A stretch of 64,000 nucleotides of DNA. It comes from Thauera sp. 2A1 (GTDB lineage: Bacteria; Pseudomonadota; Gammaproteobacteria; Burkholderiales; Rhodocyclaceae). Both the position numbers and the translations under genes were made by a program. Below the pieces are notes generated by a model. It was not told the DNA's origin. It ran no database searches and was given only the letters and a program-made list of their open reading frames with translations. Location of the stretch: contig NZ_SSXV01000013.1 in the NCBI RefSeq assembly GCF_009469595.2, positions 1 through 64,000 of the forward strand. Reading direction: 5' to 3'. This document shows, piece by piece, positions 8,812 to 17,574 of this stretch. Every line of letters starts with the position of its first letter. Position 1 is the first letter of the stretch.

Positions 8812-10713
8812 ATGAGCACCGCCGCCGCGCAGCAACTGCTGGTCGGAGCCAGTACCGACTTTCTCCGCCATTTCTCGCCCTTTGACCGCATGGAGCCGAC
8901 GGCGCTCGCCTACCTGGCACAGCACGCGGTGCTCGGCTTCCATCCCCGTGGCAGCGAGATCCTGACGCCGGAGATGGGTCCTTCGCGCCACTTCTACATC
9001 ATCCAGCGCGGCAAGGTGCAGGCGCGACAGACCGGCGCGGCGGTCGTCACCGAATACGCCAGCCTGTCGATGGGGCCAGGCGAGTGCTTCCCGATCGGCG
9101 CCATCTCGGCGCAGCGGCCATCGACCAATGCGTACGTCGCGGTGGAGGATTCGTTCTGCTTCCAGATCACGGCCGACGAGTTCCTGCACCTGATGCAGAT
9201 CAGCCCGGTCTTCCACCTCTTCTGCACTCAGTACATCGCCAGCCTGCTCAACCAGTCGCGCCAGCAATTGCAGACGACCTTCTCGCAGCGGGCCGCCGAG
9301 CAGCAGACGATGACGACGCCGCTGGGCCAGTTGATCAAGCACGAGCCGGTCTGCGTCACGCCCGAGACGCGCACCCGCGCCGCGCTGGAAAAGATGAACG
9401 AGCTTCGCATCGGCTGCATGGTGGTCACCGATGCCGAAAGGCGCCCGCTCGGCATCCTGACGCAGAGCGACGTGTTGCCGCGCATCGTGCTGGCAGGCTT
9501 CGATCTCGAGCGGCCGATCGACGAGATCATGACCGCCAACCCGCACCAGTTGCCGGCCAGCGCATCGGCCTACGACGCCGCGCTGGAGATGGCCACGCAC
9601 GGCGTGCGCCACCTGCTGGTGGTCGACCCGAACGGTCGCCTCAAGGGCGTGATCTCGGAGCGAGACCTGTTCTCGCTGCAACGCATCAGCCTGCGCCAGA
9701 TCCGCGCCGGCATCGAGAACGCAACCGATGTCAGTGCGCTGCAGCACGCCAGCCGTGACATCCGCCAGCTTGCACTGAACCTGATCGCGCAGGGCATCGG
9801 TGCCGAGCAGTTGACGCAGTTCATCTCTGCCCTGAACGATGCACTGACCCGCCGCATCATCGAACTTGCCCTCGACCGGCACGATCTCGTCGGCGTCGAT
9901 TTCGGCTGGTTCGCCTTCGGCTCCGAGGGACGGCATGAACAGACTCTCTCCACCGATCAGGACAACGGGATCATCTGGCGCTGCCCCGAACTGCAGGACA
10001 CCGAGGCCGTGCGCAGGCGCTTGATCGCCTTCGCGCGGGAGGTCAACCAGAGCCTCGCCGCGTGCGGCTTTCCGCTGTGCAAGGGCAACATCATGGCGAG
10101 CAACCCCGACCTCTGCCTGACCGTGGACGAATGGAAGGAGCGTTTCGGCGACTGGATTCGCGAGCCCGACCCGCAGGCGCTGCTCAACGCCTCGATCTTC
10201 TTCGACTTCCGCGTGCTCTACGGCAATGAACGCCTGGGCGATCAACTGAGAGCCTGGCTCAACAAGCTGTCGCGCACCAGCAGCAACTTCCTGCGCATGA
10301 TGGCCGCCAACGCGCTGCAGGTCGCACCGCCGCTGGGGCGGATCCGTGACTTCGTCGTCGAGGACGACGGCATGATCGACCTGAAGAAGTGCGGCGCGCG
10401 CCTCTTTGTCGATGCGGCGCGCATCATCGCCCTGCGCACCGGCGTCGATTCCAGCAGCACCGTGCAGCGGCTGCGCCAGGCCAGTGGCAAGATGGGCGTC
10501 TCGGTCGAGGAAGTCTCGGCGATCATAGACGGCTTCCATTTCATCCAGCTCTTGCGTCTGCGCTCGCAGCATCTCGAGACCGAGCACGACGCGGACGGCG
10601 ACAACCGCATCGACCCCGACGCGCTGAACGAACTCGACCGCCGCATCCTCAAGGAAGCCTTCCGCCAGGCGCGCAAGCTGCAGTTGCGCCTCAAGCTCGA
10701 CTATCAGCTCTGA
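8812..10713 (+). CDS. cNMP-binding / CBS-pair / DUF294 nucleotidyltransferase-like protein
   Basis: A 633-residue multidomain protein. Residues about 15-140 form a cyclic-nucleotide-binding-like fold (FYIIQRGKVQARQ). Two CBS domains follow (about 170-290, PLGILTQSDVLPRI and GRLKGVISERDLFSLQ). Then comes a GlnD-like nucleotidyltransferase core with the active-site pattern GSEGRHEQTLSTDQDNG (G-S then D-x-D) near residue 375, and a C-terminal DUF294 domain. Proteins of this build are predicted signalling switches that bind adenylates and may nucleotidylate a target. The next gene, 7 bp downstream, is a frequent partner and is probably in the same operon. Confidence 0.88.
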   Translation: MSTAAAQQLLVGASTDFLRHFSPFDRMEPTALAYLAQHAVLGFHPRGSEILTPEMGPSRHFYIIQRGKVQARQTGAAVVTEYASLSMGPGECFPIGAISAQRPSTNAYVAVEDSFCFQITADEFLHLMQISPVFHLFCTQYIASLLNQSRQQLQTTFSQRAAEQQTMTTPLGQLIKHEPVCVTPETRTRAALEKMNELRIGCMVVTDAERRPLGILTQSDVLPRIVLAGFDLERPIDEIMTANPHQLPASASAYDAALEMATHGVRHLLVVDPNGRLKGVISERDLFSLQRISLRQIRAGIENATDVSALQHASRDIRQLALNLIAQGIGAEQLTQFISALNDALTRRIIELALDRHDLVGVDFGWFAFGSEGRHEQTLSTDQDNGIIWRCPELQDTEAVRRRLIAFAREVNQSLAACGFPLCKGNIMASNPDLCLTVDEWKERFGDWIREPDPQALLNASIFFDFRVLYGNERLGDQLRAWLNKLSRTSSNFLRMMAANALQVAPPLGRIRDFVVEDDGMIDLKKCGARLFVDAARIIALRTGVDSSSTVQRLRQASGKMGVSVEEVSAIIDGFHFIQLLRLRSQHLETEHDADGDNRIDPDALNELDRRILKEAFRQARKLQLRLKLDYQL

Positions 10714-10720
10714 CGCGACC

Positions 10721-11365
10721 ATGAACTGGATCTCGCGATTCATCGGCGGCCGCGGCGAAGGCGATGCGCTGGAACCCGGCATTGCCGAAGCCCTGGCGCA
10801 CTGGCAGGCGCTCCCCGATGTGGACCTGTCACGCGCGCACTTCGAGGCGCGCTATGTCGTCGTGAACACCGAGGCCACCGGCCTGGATCTGGATCGTGAC
10901 CGGTTGCTTGCGGTGGGAGCCATCGCCATCGACGGCGGCCTCATCACGCCGGTCGACAGCTTCTATGCGACGCTCGACACTTCCCCGTCGCGAGCCCTGT
11001 CCGGGCTGCTGGCATTCGCACGCAAGGATCCACTGGTGGTCTACAACGCCGCGTTCAACCTGGGCATGCTGGAGCCGCTGATTGAGCAAAGGCTGGGCCT
11101 CGGCCTGGACGCGAACGTGATCGACCTGTATTTCCTCATGCCGGCACTTTTCCCGGAGCGCCACGGCAACCCGGTGCGGCTGGCCGAATGGATGGAGTCC
11201 TTCGGCATCGAGACCTTCCAGCGCCACCATGCCCTGGGAGACGGCTGGGTGATCGCGCAACTGTTCCTCGCCGCGCAGGCACGCGCCCTTGCGCAAGGTG
11301 CGACGTCAGCGCGCGCGCTACTCGAGCTCGAGCGTGCCTACCGCCAGTATCGGCGCAAGGCCTGA
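10721..11365 (+). CDS. DnaQ-like exonuclease-fold protein with altered active site
   Basis: A 214-residue protein with the DEDDh exonuclease fold of the DNA polymerase III epsilon family. The three Exo motifs can be placed: Exo I VVVNTEATGL (residues 46-55), Exo II VVYNAAFNLGML (107-117) and Exo III HHALGDGW (169-176). In active enzymes Exo I reads D-x-E and Exo II ends in Asp; here both aspartates are Asn (N49 and N113), while E51, H169 and D174 remain. Metal-dependent cleavage is therefore doubtful. It follows the CBS/DUF294 gene by 7 bp, which suggests a regulatory or nucleic-acid-binding role in the same pathway. Confidence 0.82.
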   Translation: MNWISRFIGGRGEGDALEPGIAEALAHWQALPDVDLSRAHFEARYVVVNTEATGLDLDRDRLLAVGAIAIDGGLITPVDSFYATLDTSPSRALSGLLAFARKDPLVVYNAAFNLGMLEPLIEQRLGLGLDANVIDLYFLMPALFPERHGNPVRLAEWMESFGIETFQRHHALGDGWVIAQLFLAAQARALAQGATSARALLELERAYRQYRRKA

Positions 11366-11461
11366 AGCTTTGCCAGGGGTGGCGGGTCAGGCCGGCGCGA
11401 GCGTCGCCAGGCCGCCGACACCCGCCTTCGCCGATGGCGGCCGATTCGTGAATTTGGAACG

Positions 11462-11490
11462 TTTACAAGTCGGGGCGACCTGCGTATATT
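11462..11490 (+). promoter_or_regulatory. Sigma-70 promoter of the NlpC/P60 gene, likely leaderless
   Basis: TTTACA (11462-11467), a 17-bp spacer and TATATT (11485-11490) form a strong sigma-70-type promoter. The expected start point, about 7 bp after the -10, falls at about 11497, right before the ATG at 11498. No ribosome-binding site precedes that ATG. Confidence 0.75.
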
Positions 11491-11497
11491 CCGCCGA

Positions 11498-12034
11498 ATG
11501 CATTTTCGGCCCGTTCTTCTAACCCTGCTGCTCAGCCTGTCCGCAACCAATGCGGTCATTGCTGCCGACCAGGTTCCCGTGGCAACGCGGGAAGCGCCTG
11601 CGTTCGAGCGCTACACGCAAGCTGCAGGAGAACTGGTCGACCAGGCGATGAGCTACCTGGGCATCCGCTACCGCTTCGGCGGCACCTCGCCCGAAACCGG
11701 GCTGGACTGCAGCGGTCTCGTCTTGAACGTGTTCCGCAACGCCATCGGTCTCGACCTGCCACGAACCGCGGCCGAAATGTCGCGAGTGGGCGAGAACATC
11801 AGCCGCCAGGAACTCAAGCCGGGCGATCTCGTGTTCTTCAACACCATGCGCCGTGCCTTCTCCCACGTCGGCATCTACCTCGGTGACGGTCAGTTCGTGC
11901 ACGCACCGTCCAGCGGCGGCAAGGTGCGCATCGAAAACCTGGGCAACAGCTATTGGGCGGCCCGCTTCAATGGTGCGCGCCGTCTTGTCGACGACAACGA
12001 TTCGCCCCCTGCCGGCTTGATGCTGGCGCGCTGA
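11498..12034 (+). CDS. Secreted C40 (NlpC/P60) cell-wall peptidase
   Basis: A 178-residue protein with a signal peptide (hydrophobic stretch ending VIAADQ) and an NlpC/P60 domain. The catalytic cysteine is in GLDCSGLV, the histidine in FSHVGIYLGDG, and the third polar residue in QFVHAPSSGG. Such enzymes cut gamma-D-glutamyl-diaminopimelate bonds in peptidoglycan, as in the E. coli Spr/MepS group. The N-terminal VDQAMSYLGIRYRFGGTSPETG is typical. It is probably transcribed alone from the promoter just upstream. Confidence 0.93.
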   Translation: MHFRPVLLTLLLSLSATNAVIAADQVPVATREAPAFERYTQAAGELVDQAMSYLGIRYRFGGTSPETGLDCSGLVLNVFRNAIGLDLPRTAAEMSRVGENISRQELKPGDLVFFNTMRRAFSHVGIYLGDGQFVHAPSSGGKVRIENLGNSYWAARFNGARRLVDDNDSPPAGLMLAR

Positions 12035-12063
12035 TCGACCTCAACCTCTCCTCCCCGATTTCC

Positions 12064-12079
12064 GGGCCGGACCCGGCCC
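12064..12079 (+). terminator. Weak hairpin after the NlpC/P60 gene
   Basis: GGGCCG and CGGCCC form a short GC-rich stem 30 bp after the stop codon, with no T-run. It could be a rho-assisted end in the gap between two converging genes. Confidence 0.25.
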
Positions 12080-12124
12080 GCGGGCTGCGCCCATGACGGG
12101 CGTACCGTTCACCCTATCGCGGCG

Positions 12125-12457
12125 TCACGCGCACCCGGATCCGCAGACGACCTCGCACGCCCCGCATTGCTCCGGCAGACGACGACCGAGCGCCTGCTGC
12201 AACGCGCACACCGAACGCCGGCAGCACACCACGGTGACGTTCTCCCGCGTTGCCGCATCACGAAAGCGCTGCATCACGTTGTGTCCGAGGAAGTCGGTAA
12301 ACAGGATCACGATCTGGATTCCCGACGGCAGGGACGCGCCGCGTCGCTGGTGGCTGCTGTCGCGCCCGCTTACATGGGCTGCAATCCGGATGCCGAAATT
12401 CCCGAGTACATCGGGGATGTTCCCCAGGCGATCGGCACCGACGATGAGTGCGTTCAT
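12125..12457 (-). CDS. DUF2325 domain protein with Cys-rich tail
   Basis: A 110-residue protein matching DUF2325: it opens MNALIVGADRLGNIPDVL and has VILFTDFLGHNVMQRFRD followed by CCRRSVCAL. The C-terminal tail carries further cysteines (PEQCGACEVVCGSGC), giving seven in the last 35 residues, a candidate metal- or cluster-binding end. Function is unknown. It is divergent from fbpA and shares a palindromic intergenic region with it, so a link to iron homeostasis is plausible but inferred. Confidence 0.82.
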   Translation of the reverse strand: MNALIVGADRLGNIPDVLGNFGIRIAAHVSGRDSSHQRRGASLPSGIQIVILFTDFLGHNVMQRFRDAATRENVTVVCCRRSVCALQQALGRRLPEQCGACEVVCGSGCA

Positions 12458-12473
12458 TGACTCAGCTTCCTTT

Positions 12474-12518
12474 GCGAATGATTCGTGTTCGCATTTTAAT
12501 CAGATACGAATCATTTGC
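12474..12518. promoter_or_regulatory. Inverted-repeat operator between DUF2325 and fbpA (iron regulator candidate)
   Basis: GCGAATGATTCGTGT at 12474-12488 is the reverse complement of 12504-12518 at 13 of 15 positions, with a 15-bp AT-rich spacer. The core AATGATTCGT / ACGAATCATT resembles half-sites of Fur-type boxes, although agreement with the E. coli 19-bp consensus is only about half. It overlaps the -35 of the fbpA promoter, a position suited to repression. Confidence 0.55.
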
Positions 12519-12543
12519 AATTGCGAATTCGTCTCGTTAATAT
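12515..12543 (+). promoter_or_regulatory. Predicted fbpA promoter
   Basis: TTGCAA (12515-12520), a 17-bp spacer and TAATAT (12538-12543) give a good sigma-70 match. The -35 lies within the right arm of the inverted repeat. Confidence 0.6.
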
Positions 12544-12577
12544 CGCATCACTTTTTCACACTCACCGAGGCTGTCGC

Positions 12578-13603
12578 ATGATGCTCAAGCAGATGCTCTT
12601 CCCGACGCTCCTTGCCACGTTTGCTGCAGGCGCGATCCACGCACAGGCTGCCGACACTGAACTCAACCTGTATTCCGCCCGCCACTACCAGACCGACGAG
12701 GCGCTGTACGCGGATTTCACCAAGCAGACCGGCATCAAGATCAATCGCATCGAGGCCAAGGAGGACGAACTGCTCGAACGCATCCGCAACGAGGGCGCGA
12801 ACAGCCCGGCGGATGTCTTCATCACGGTTGATGCGTCGCGCCTGGCGAAGGCGGACGAGCTCGGCATCTTTGCCCCGGTGAAATCGAAGGTGCTCGAAGA
12901 GCGCATCCCGGCTCACCTGCGCACGCAGGACTGGTTTTCCTACTCCACCCGCGCGCGCCTGATCGTCTACAACCCCGACATGGTCAAGGCCGAGCAGGTC
13001 CAGACGTACGAGCAGTTGGCCGATCCGGCGCTGAAAGGCAAGGTCTGCGTGCGCTCGGGCAGCCACCCGTACAACCTGTCGCTCGGTGCCGCGCTGATCC
13101 AGCACGATGGCGCGGCCAGGACGGAAGAATGGGCCCGGGGCCTGGTCTCCAACTTCGCGCGCGCGCCCAAGGGTGGCGACACCGACCAGATCAAGGCCGT
13201 CGCCGCAGGCGAATGTGGTGTCGCGATTGTCAACAGCTACTACCTCGCCCGCCTGCTGAATTCGGACAAACGCGACGAGCAGGCGATTGGCGCCCGCATC
13301 AAGGCGGTATGGCCTAACCAGCAGAGCTGGGGAACGCACATCAACATCTCCGGTGCGGGAATGCTGAAGAATGCGCCCCACAAGGAGGCTGCGGTCAAGT
13401 TCCTGGAATACCTCGCGTCCGACAAAGCCCAGACTTATTTCGCCGACGGCAACAACGAATGGCCCGTGGTGTCGGGCGTCAAGGTCGACAACCCGGCCCT
13501 GACGCGCCTCGGCCCCTTCAAGGCGGATACCTTGCCGATTGGCGACCTCGCCAGGACGGTGGCTGAAGCGCAGCGCATCTTCGATCGCGCCGGATTCCGC
13601 TGA
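12578..13603 (+). CDS. fbpA: Ferric-iron ABC transporter, periplasmic binding protein
   Basis: A 341-residue protein with a signal peptide ending in HAQAAD, then TELNLYSARHYQTDEALYADF, the opening of FbpA/FutA-type Fe3+-binding proteins. The paired tyrosines in VNSYYLARLL are the typical iron ligands of the family. It captures Fe3+ in the periplasm and hands it to the FbpB permease. The start is either of two adjacent ATGs at 12578 and 12581, with CCGAGG as a weak ribosome site. Its permease and ATPase partners are 2-5 kb away, not in the same operon. Confidence 0.92.
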   Translation: MMLKQMLFPTLLATFAAGAIHAQAADTELNLYSARHYQTDEALYADFTKQTGIKINRIEAKEDELLERIRNEGANSPADVFITVDASRLAKADELGIFAPVKSKVLEERIPAHLRTQDWFSYSTRARLIVYNPDMVKAEQVQTYEQLADPALKGKVCVRSGSHPYNLSLGAALIQHDGAARTEEWARGLVSNFARAPKGGDTDQIKAVAAGECGVAIVNSYYLARLLNSDKRDEQAIGARIKAVWPNQQSWGTHINISGAGMLKNAPHKEAAVKFLEYLASDKAQTYFADGNNEWPVVSGVKVDNPALTRLGPFKADTLPIGDLARTVAEAQRIFDRAGFR

Positions 13604-13617
13604 GCCCGGCGATGTGA

Positions 13618-15777
13618 TCAGCGCTTGCCGTCTTCCCGCTGCGCCGTCGTTTGCGCCAGCGCGGCGGAGGACGGCTGCTCCGCCGTGTCCTGTTCCATCA
13701 TCGTACGATTGCGGCCCCCGTCCTTGGCGCGGTAGAGGGCCTGGTCGGCGCGCGCGAGCGCCTCGGCCGAGCCCGTGTCGCCCCCGCGCAGCACCGCAAC
13801 GCCGATGCTCACGCTGATCGGGATCTCACCGAAGTCGCCACGCGCCGGGCTGTCCGCCACCACGCGGCGCAAGCGTTCGGCGGTGCGAAAAGCGCCGATG
13901 AGATCGACGCCCGGCAGGAGGATGGCGAACTCCTCGCCGCCGAGGCGCGCGAACATGTCGCTGTCGCGCAGCCGTTCCCCCACGAGCCGGGTGAAATGCT
14001 TCAGCACTTCGTCACCCGCCGCGTGCCCCCAGCGGTCGTTGATGCGCTTGAAATGGTCGAGGTCGAGCAGCGCGACCGCCGCCTGCCCCACCTTGCGCCG
14101 CACGCGGGCAAGCTCGTTGCCAAGCGCGGCGTCGAAATAGCGGCGGTTGGCGAGGCCGGTCAGGGGGTCGCTCGTCGCCTGCTGCACGAGGCGCTCCTCC
14201 AGCGATTTGCGTGCGGAGATGTCCTGGTGGATGCCGACGACGCGCAACGGAGCGCCCTCCTCGTCGCGCTCGATGACCGTGCCGGACGCAAGCACCCAGA
14301 CCCAGTGACCGTCCTTGTGTCGCAGCCGATGTTCGCAGACGTAGCGCGGCGTCTCGCCGCGAAGGTGTGGCTCGAGTGAGGCGCGGATGATGGGCCAGTC
14401 GGCCGGGTTGATGCGTGACTCCCAGCTTTCCAGCGTGGGTTCGATCTCGTCCGGCGTCAGCCCCAACATGCCTGCCCACTGCACGTCGAAGCTGACCCAG
14501 CCGCTCGGCACGTGCCAGTCCCACAGCCCGAGGGATGCCGACTCCAGCGCCAGCGCGAGCCGCCGCTCGCTCGCGGCAAGTTGTTCCTCGATCCAGCGGC
14601 GGTCGGTGATGTCACGGCTGATGCCGATCTCGCCCAGCAGGCTTCCGCCATCGGCGCGGAAAGGAATGTTCATCGTGTCGAGCAGGCGACGACCGCCTTC
14701 ACGGCACACAACCCATTCCTCGCCACGCTCGGCTGCCGACAGCGGCTGAGAACGCGCGCTTGCTCCGGCAGGCGGCCAGGGTCCGAGCCGGGCCAGCTCG
14801 GCGTCGGTGCGGCCGAGGATCTCCTTCTCCGGCCGCCCGTGGCAGCGCGCAAAGGCGCTGTTGCACCCGAGGTAGGCGCCGCGAACATCCTTGAACGCGA
14901 TCAGGTCCGGCGCCGAATCGATCAGGGCGCGCAACAGCGCGCGCTCGCTGGCCAGCGCTGCGTGCGGCCCGCGTACGCCGGCAACGAAGAGCGCGCGGTA
15001 GATCATCACGAAGGCAGCTACCTCGTAGACGTGGCCAAGCACGTTGAAGGTGTCGGACACTTCCCTGTAAAGCGTCAGGAAGAGTTCCGCCAGGCCCAGC
15101 ACCCAGGCGGCCGCAGCCAGCCAGGCCAGGGTCTCGTCGCGGTCGCGCCAGCCGCGCAGGTAGAGCAGCACCGCGACGGCAAGGTAAAGGGCGGTCAGGC
15201 CGTACTCGATAGCCACTTTCAGCGCGGTGAGCCCGGTGCCGGGCACCATCATGCGCGGAGTGTCAGCGGGCACGAGAAGCGTCCAGCCGCAAACGACTGC
15301 GAACACCAGCATGCAGCCATTGACGGCTGCCGCCGCTTGCCCAGACCAGCGCGCCGGGTGCAGAAAGGCGGCGACAAGCAGGCCGAACGCGACGACGAAC
15401 CGGCCCGCAAGCCAGAGATGGATCGCCCTGTCGCTATCGCCCGGACCCAGTATGCCGGGCATGCCTTCGAACACCAGGACGTGGAGGAAGTCGATGATCG
15501 CCACGGCCAGGAACACAGCCCCGAGCCACACCAGGCGGCTGCCCCGCTCGGTGTCGCGCAGATTCCAGCCCAGCGCAAACACCATGGCGGAAACCGAAAT
15601 GCCGATGAACTCGAGTGCGGCGTGTACGGGAAGATACTGATGCGGGCTGGAGAACAGACTGAGCGGCTGCAGGAGCAGGCCAAGAACCCACCCCACGGTC
15701 ATGGTGAGAACCCAGATCACGGTCCGGCACCACACCGTACGCCTGCACCCGCGATCGCCAATCATCGCCCAAAGCAT
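13618..15777 (-). CDS. Membrane diguanylate cyclase with MASE3-like and PAS domains
   Basis: A 719-residue protein. The N-terminal 270 residues hold several membrane helices, with VHAALEFIGISVSAMVFALG resembling the MASE3 sensor. Two PAS domains follow (one around SAPDLIAFKD, one ending in the PAC motif LRVVGIHQDISARK). The C-terminal GGDEF domain is active-type (RLGGEEFAILL) and keeps the RxxD inhibitory site (RDSD five residues upstream). It should make cyclic di-GMP in response to an unknown signal. The start at 15777 has GGGAG at good spacing; the frame is open further upstream. It sits tail-to-tail with fbpA. Confidence 0.9.
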   Translation of the reverse strand: MLWAMIGDRGCRRTVWCRTVIWVLTMTVGWVLGLLLQPLSLFSSPHQYLPVHAALEFIGISVSAMVFALGWNLRDTERGSRLVWLGAVFLAVAIIDFLHVLVFEGMPGILGPGDSDRAIHLWLAGRFVVAFGLLVAAFLHPARWSGQAAAAVNGCMLVFAVVCGWTLLVPADTPRMMVPGTGLTALKVAIEYGLTALYLAVAVLLYLRGWRDRDETLAWLAAAAWVLGLAELFLTLYREVSDTFNVLGHVYEVAAFVMIYRALFVAGVRGPHAALASERALLRALIDSAPDLIAFKDVRGAYLGCNSAFARCHGRPEKEILGRTDAELARLGPWPPAGASARSQPLSAAERGEEWVVCREGGRRLLDTMNIPFRADGGSLLGEIGISRDITDRRWIEEQLAASERRLALALESASLGLWDWHVPSGWVSFDVQWAGMLGLTPDEIEPTLESWESRINPADWPIIRASLEPHLRGETPRYVCEHRLRHKDGHWVWVLASGTVIERDEEGAPLRVVGIHQDISARKSLEERLVQQATSDPLTGLANRRYFDAALGNELARVRRKVGQAAVALLDLDHFKRINDRWGHAAGDEVLKHFTRLVGERLRDSDMFARLGGEEFAILLPGVDLIGAFRTAERLRRVVADSPARGDFGEIPISVSIGVAVLRGGDTGSAEALARADQALYRAKDGGRNRTMMEQDTAEQPSSAALAQTTAQREDGKR

Positions 15778-15903
15778 CGAGAAGACTCCCGTTCGCGGCG
15801 GGTTCGCATCCGACCAGCCTGATTCCAGCAAGGTTATCGTCGTCCAGCACCCTGCGCCCCGACGCGCTGCCCAGACAGGGCCACGCACCGCCGATCCGTG
15901 CGC

Positions 15904-17574
15904 TCAGCGCCGGCGACCGCGAGCAATCTGGCGCGAGATGGCGAACATGGGCAGCAGACCCACCGCGACGATGGTGAGCGCAGCTGTCGAAGCCTCGGCG
16001 AGCCGCTCATCCGCCGCAAGCGTATGCGCCTGCGTCGCCAAGGTGTCGAAATTGAACGGCCGGATGACCAGCGTCGCGGGCAGTTCCTTCATTACATCCA
16101 CGAACACGAGCAGCGCTGCGGTCAGCAGCGTGCCGCGCAACAGCGGCACATGGACCCGCCGCAACGTCTGCCACCGCCCCAGCCCCAGGCTGCGCGAGGC
16201 GTCGTCCATGCTGGGCGTGATCTTGGCCAGGCTGCCTTCCACCGCCTGTAGCGCCACCGTCAGGAAGCGTGCGAGATAGGCATACACCAGCGCGGCAATG
16301 CCGCCGGTGATGAGCAGCCCCGGGTTGACCCCGAACGCCGCCTGCCACCACTGCGCCAGCTGTGCATCGATGCGGGTCAGCGGAATCAGCACGCCGACCG
16401 CGATCACCGAGCCGGGCACCGCATAGCCGAGCGCCACGACGCGGTTGAGCATGTGGGGCAGGCGCGATCGGGCCAGCCGCGCCGCATAGGCCAGCACCAG
16501 CGCCAGCGCCACCGCCAGCACCGCGGCCAGCGCCGCCAGCAGGAAGCTGTTGCGCGCCAGGTGCAGGAAGCGCTCGCCGAACTGCGCGTCGCCCTCGGTC
16601 AACGCCATCTTCATCAACAGGCCGGCAGGCAACAGGAAGCCGAGCAGCAGCGGCATCGCGCAGGCGAAGGCGGCCAGCAGCCCCCAGCCGAGAGGAAGCC
16701 GCAGGCGGCTCCGCGCCACCTGCTGGCGCGACGTGTTGTGAAAGCGCGCCCGCCCGCGTGTGGCACGTTCCAGCGCCAGCACGACCACCACGCAACCCAG
16801 CAGAACGGCCGACAACTGCGCGGCCGCGATGCGGTCGCCGAGGGAAAACCAGGCGCGGTAGATGCCGGTGGTGAAGGTCTGCACGCCGAAATACGACACC
16901 GTGCCGAAATCGGCCAGCGTTTCCATCAGGGCAAGCGCGACACCGGCCACCACGGCGGGGCGGGCCAAGGGCAGCGACACGCGAAAGAAGCAGCGCCAGG
17001 GGCCGAGCCCCAGCGAGCGCCCCGCCTCCAGCATGCCGCCCGCGCGCTCCAGGAAGGCCGCGCGCGCAAGCATGTAGCAATAGGGATAAAGGACGAACAT
17101 GAACATCGCCACCGCGCCGCCCACCGTGCGCACGTCCGGAAACCAGTACTGGCCGGCATGCCAGCCGAAGGTCTCGCGCAGGGCCGTCTGCACCGGGCCG
17201 ACGAACTGCAGGAAGTCCGTGTAGACATACGCCATCACGTAGGCCGGCACCGCCATCGGCAGCACCAGCGCCCATTCGAAGAAGCGGCGCCCGGGAAAAT
17301 CGAGCATCGTCGTCAGCCACGCGCAGGTCACGCCGATCGAGCCCACGCCCAGCCCGACGCCGATGCACAGCACGATGGTGTTGAGCACGAATTCGCCGAG
17401 GACGGTGTCGACGAGATGCGCCCAGGTCGCACCGGTGCCGCCGACGAAAATGTTGGAGAAGACCGAAAGCACTGGCGCCGCGATCAGCAGCGCGATGATC
17501 GTCGCCGTCGCCGTGAGCGCGACGCCCCCCTGGCCGAGGCGCCGAAGCAGACCCGGCCCACCCATGGATTTCAT
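15904..17574 (-). CDS. fbpB: Ferric-iron ABC transporter, double-domain permease
   Basis: A 556-residue inner-membrane protein with about 12 hydrophobic segments and two binding-protein-dependent permease modules. The EAA loops are readable as EAGRSLGLGPWRCFFRVSLP and DDASRSLGLGRWQTLRRVHVP, where the ATPase docks. This is the usual fused FbpB arrangement for Fe3+ uptake. The start at 17574 (MKSMGG) is preferred; an internal ATG at 17565 is also possible. It is transcribed divergently from fbpC, which is unusual because fbpABC normally form one operon. Confidence 0.92.
   Translation of the reverse strand: MKSMGGPGLLRRLGQGGVALTATATIIALLIAAPVLSVFSNIFVGGTGATWAHLVDTVLGEFVLNTIVLCIGVGLGVGSIGVTCAWLTTMLDFPGRRFFEWALVLPMAVPAYVMAYVYTDFLQFVGPVQTALRETFGWHAGQYWFPDVRTVGGAVAMFMFVLYPYCYMLARAAFLERAGGMLEAGRSLGLGPWRCFFRVSLPLARPAVVAGVALALMETLADFGTVSYFGVQTFTTGIYRAWFSLGDRIAAAQLSAVLLGCVVVVLALERATRGRARFHNTSRQQVARSRLRLPLGWGLLAAFACAMPLLLGFLLPAGLLMKMALTEGDAQFGERFLHLARNSFLLAALAAVLAVALALVLAYAARLARSRLPHMLNRVVALGYAVPGSVIAVGVLIPLTRIDAQLAQWWQAAFGVNPGLLITGGIAALVYAYLARFLTVALQAVEGSLAKITPSMDDASRSLGLGRWQTLRRVHVPLLRGTLLTAALLVFVDVMKELPATLVIRPFNFDTLATQAHTLAADERLAEASTAALTIVAVGLLPMFAISRQIARGRRR

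Noticed and set aside
12503..12521. A canonical 19-bp Fur box
   Set aside because: Only about half the bases match the E. coli consensus; the inverted repeat is real but the regulator is not proven.
14512..15822. Long plus-strand open frame (436 codons) opposite the diguanylate cyclase
   Set aside because: It is an antisense shadow of a clear GGDEF/PAS/MASE3 gene; the translation is low-complexity, rich in Arg, Gln and Gly, without a domain pattern.
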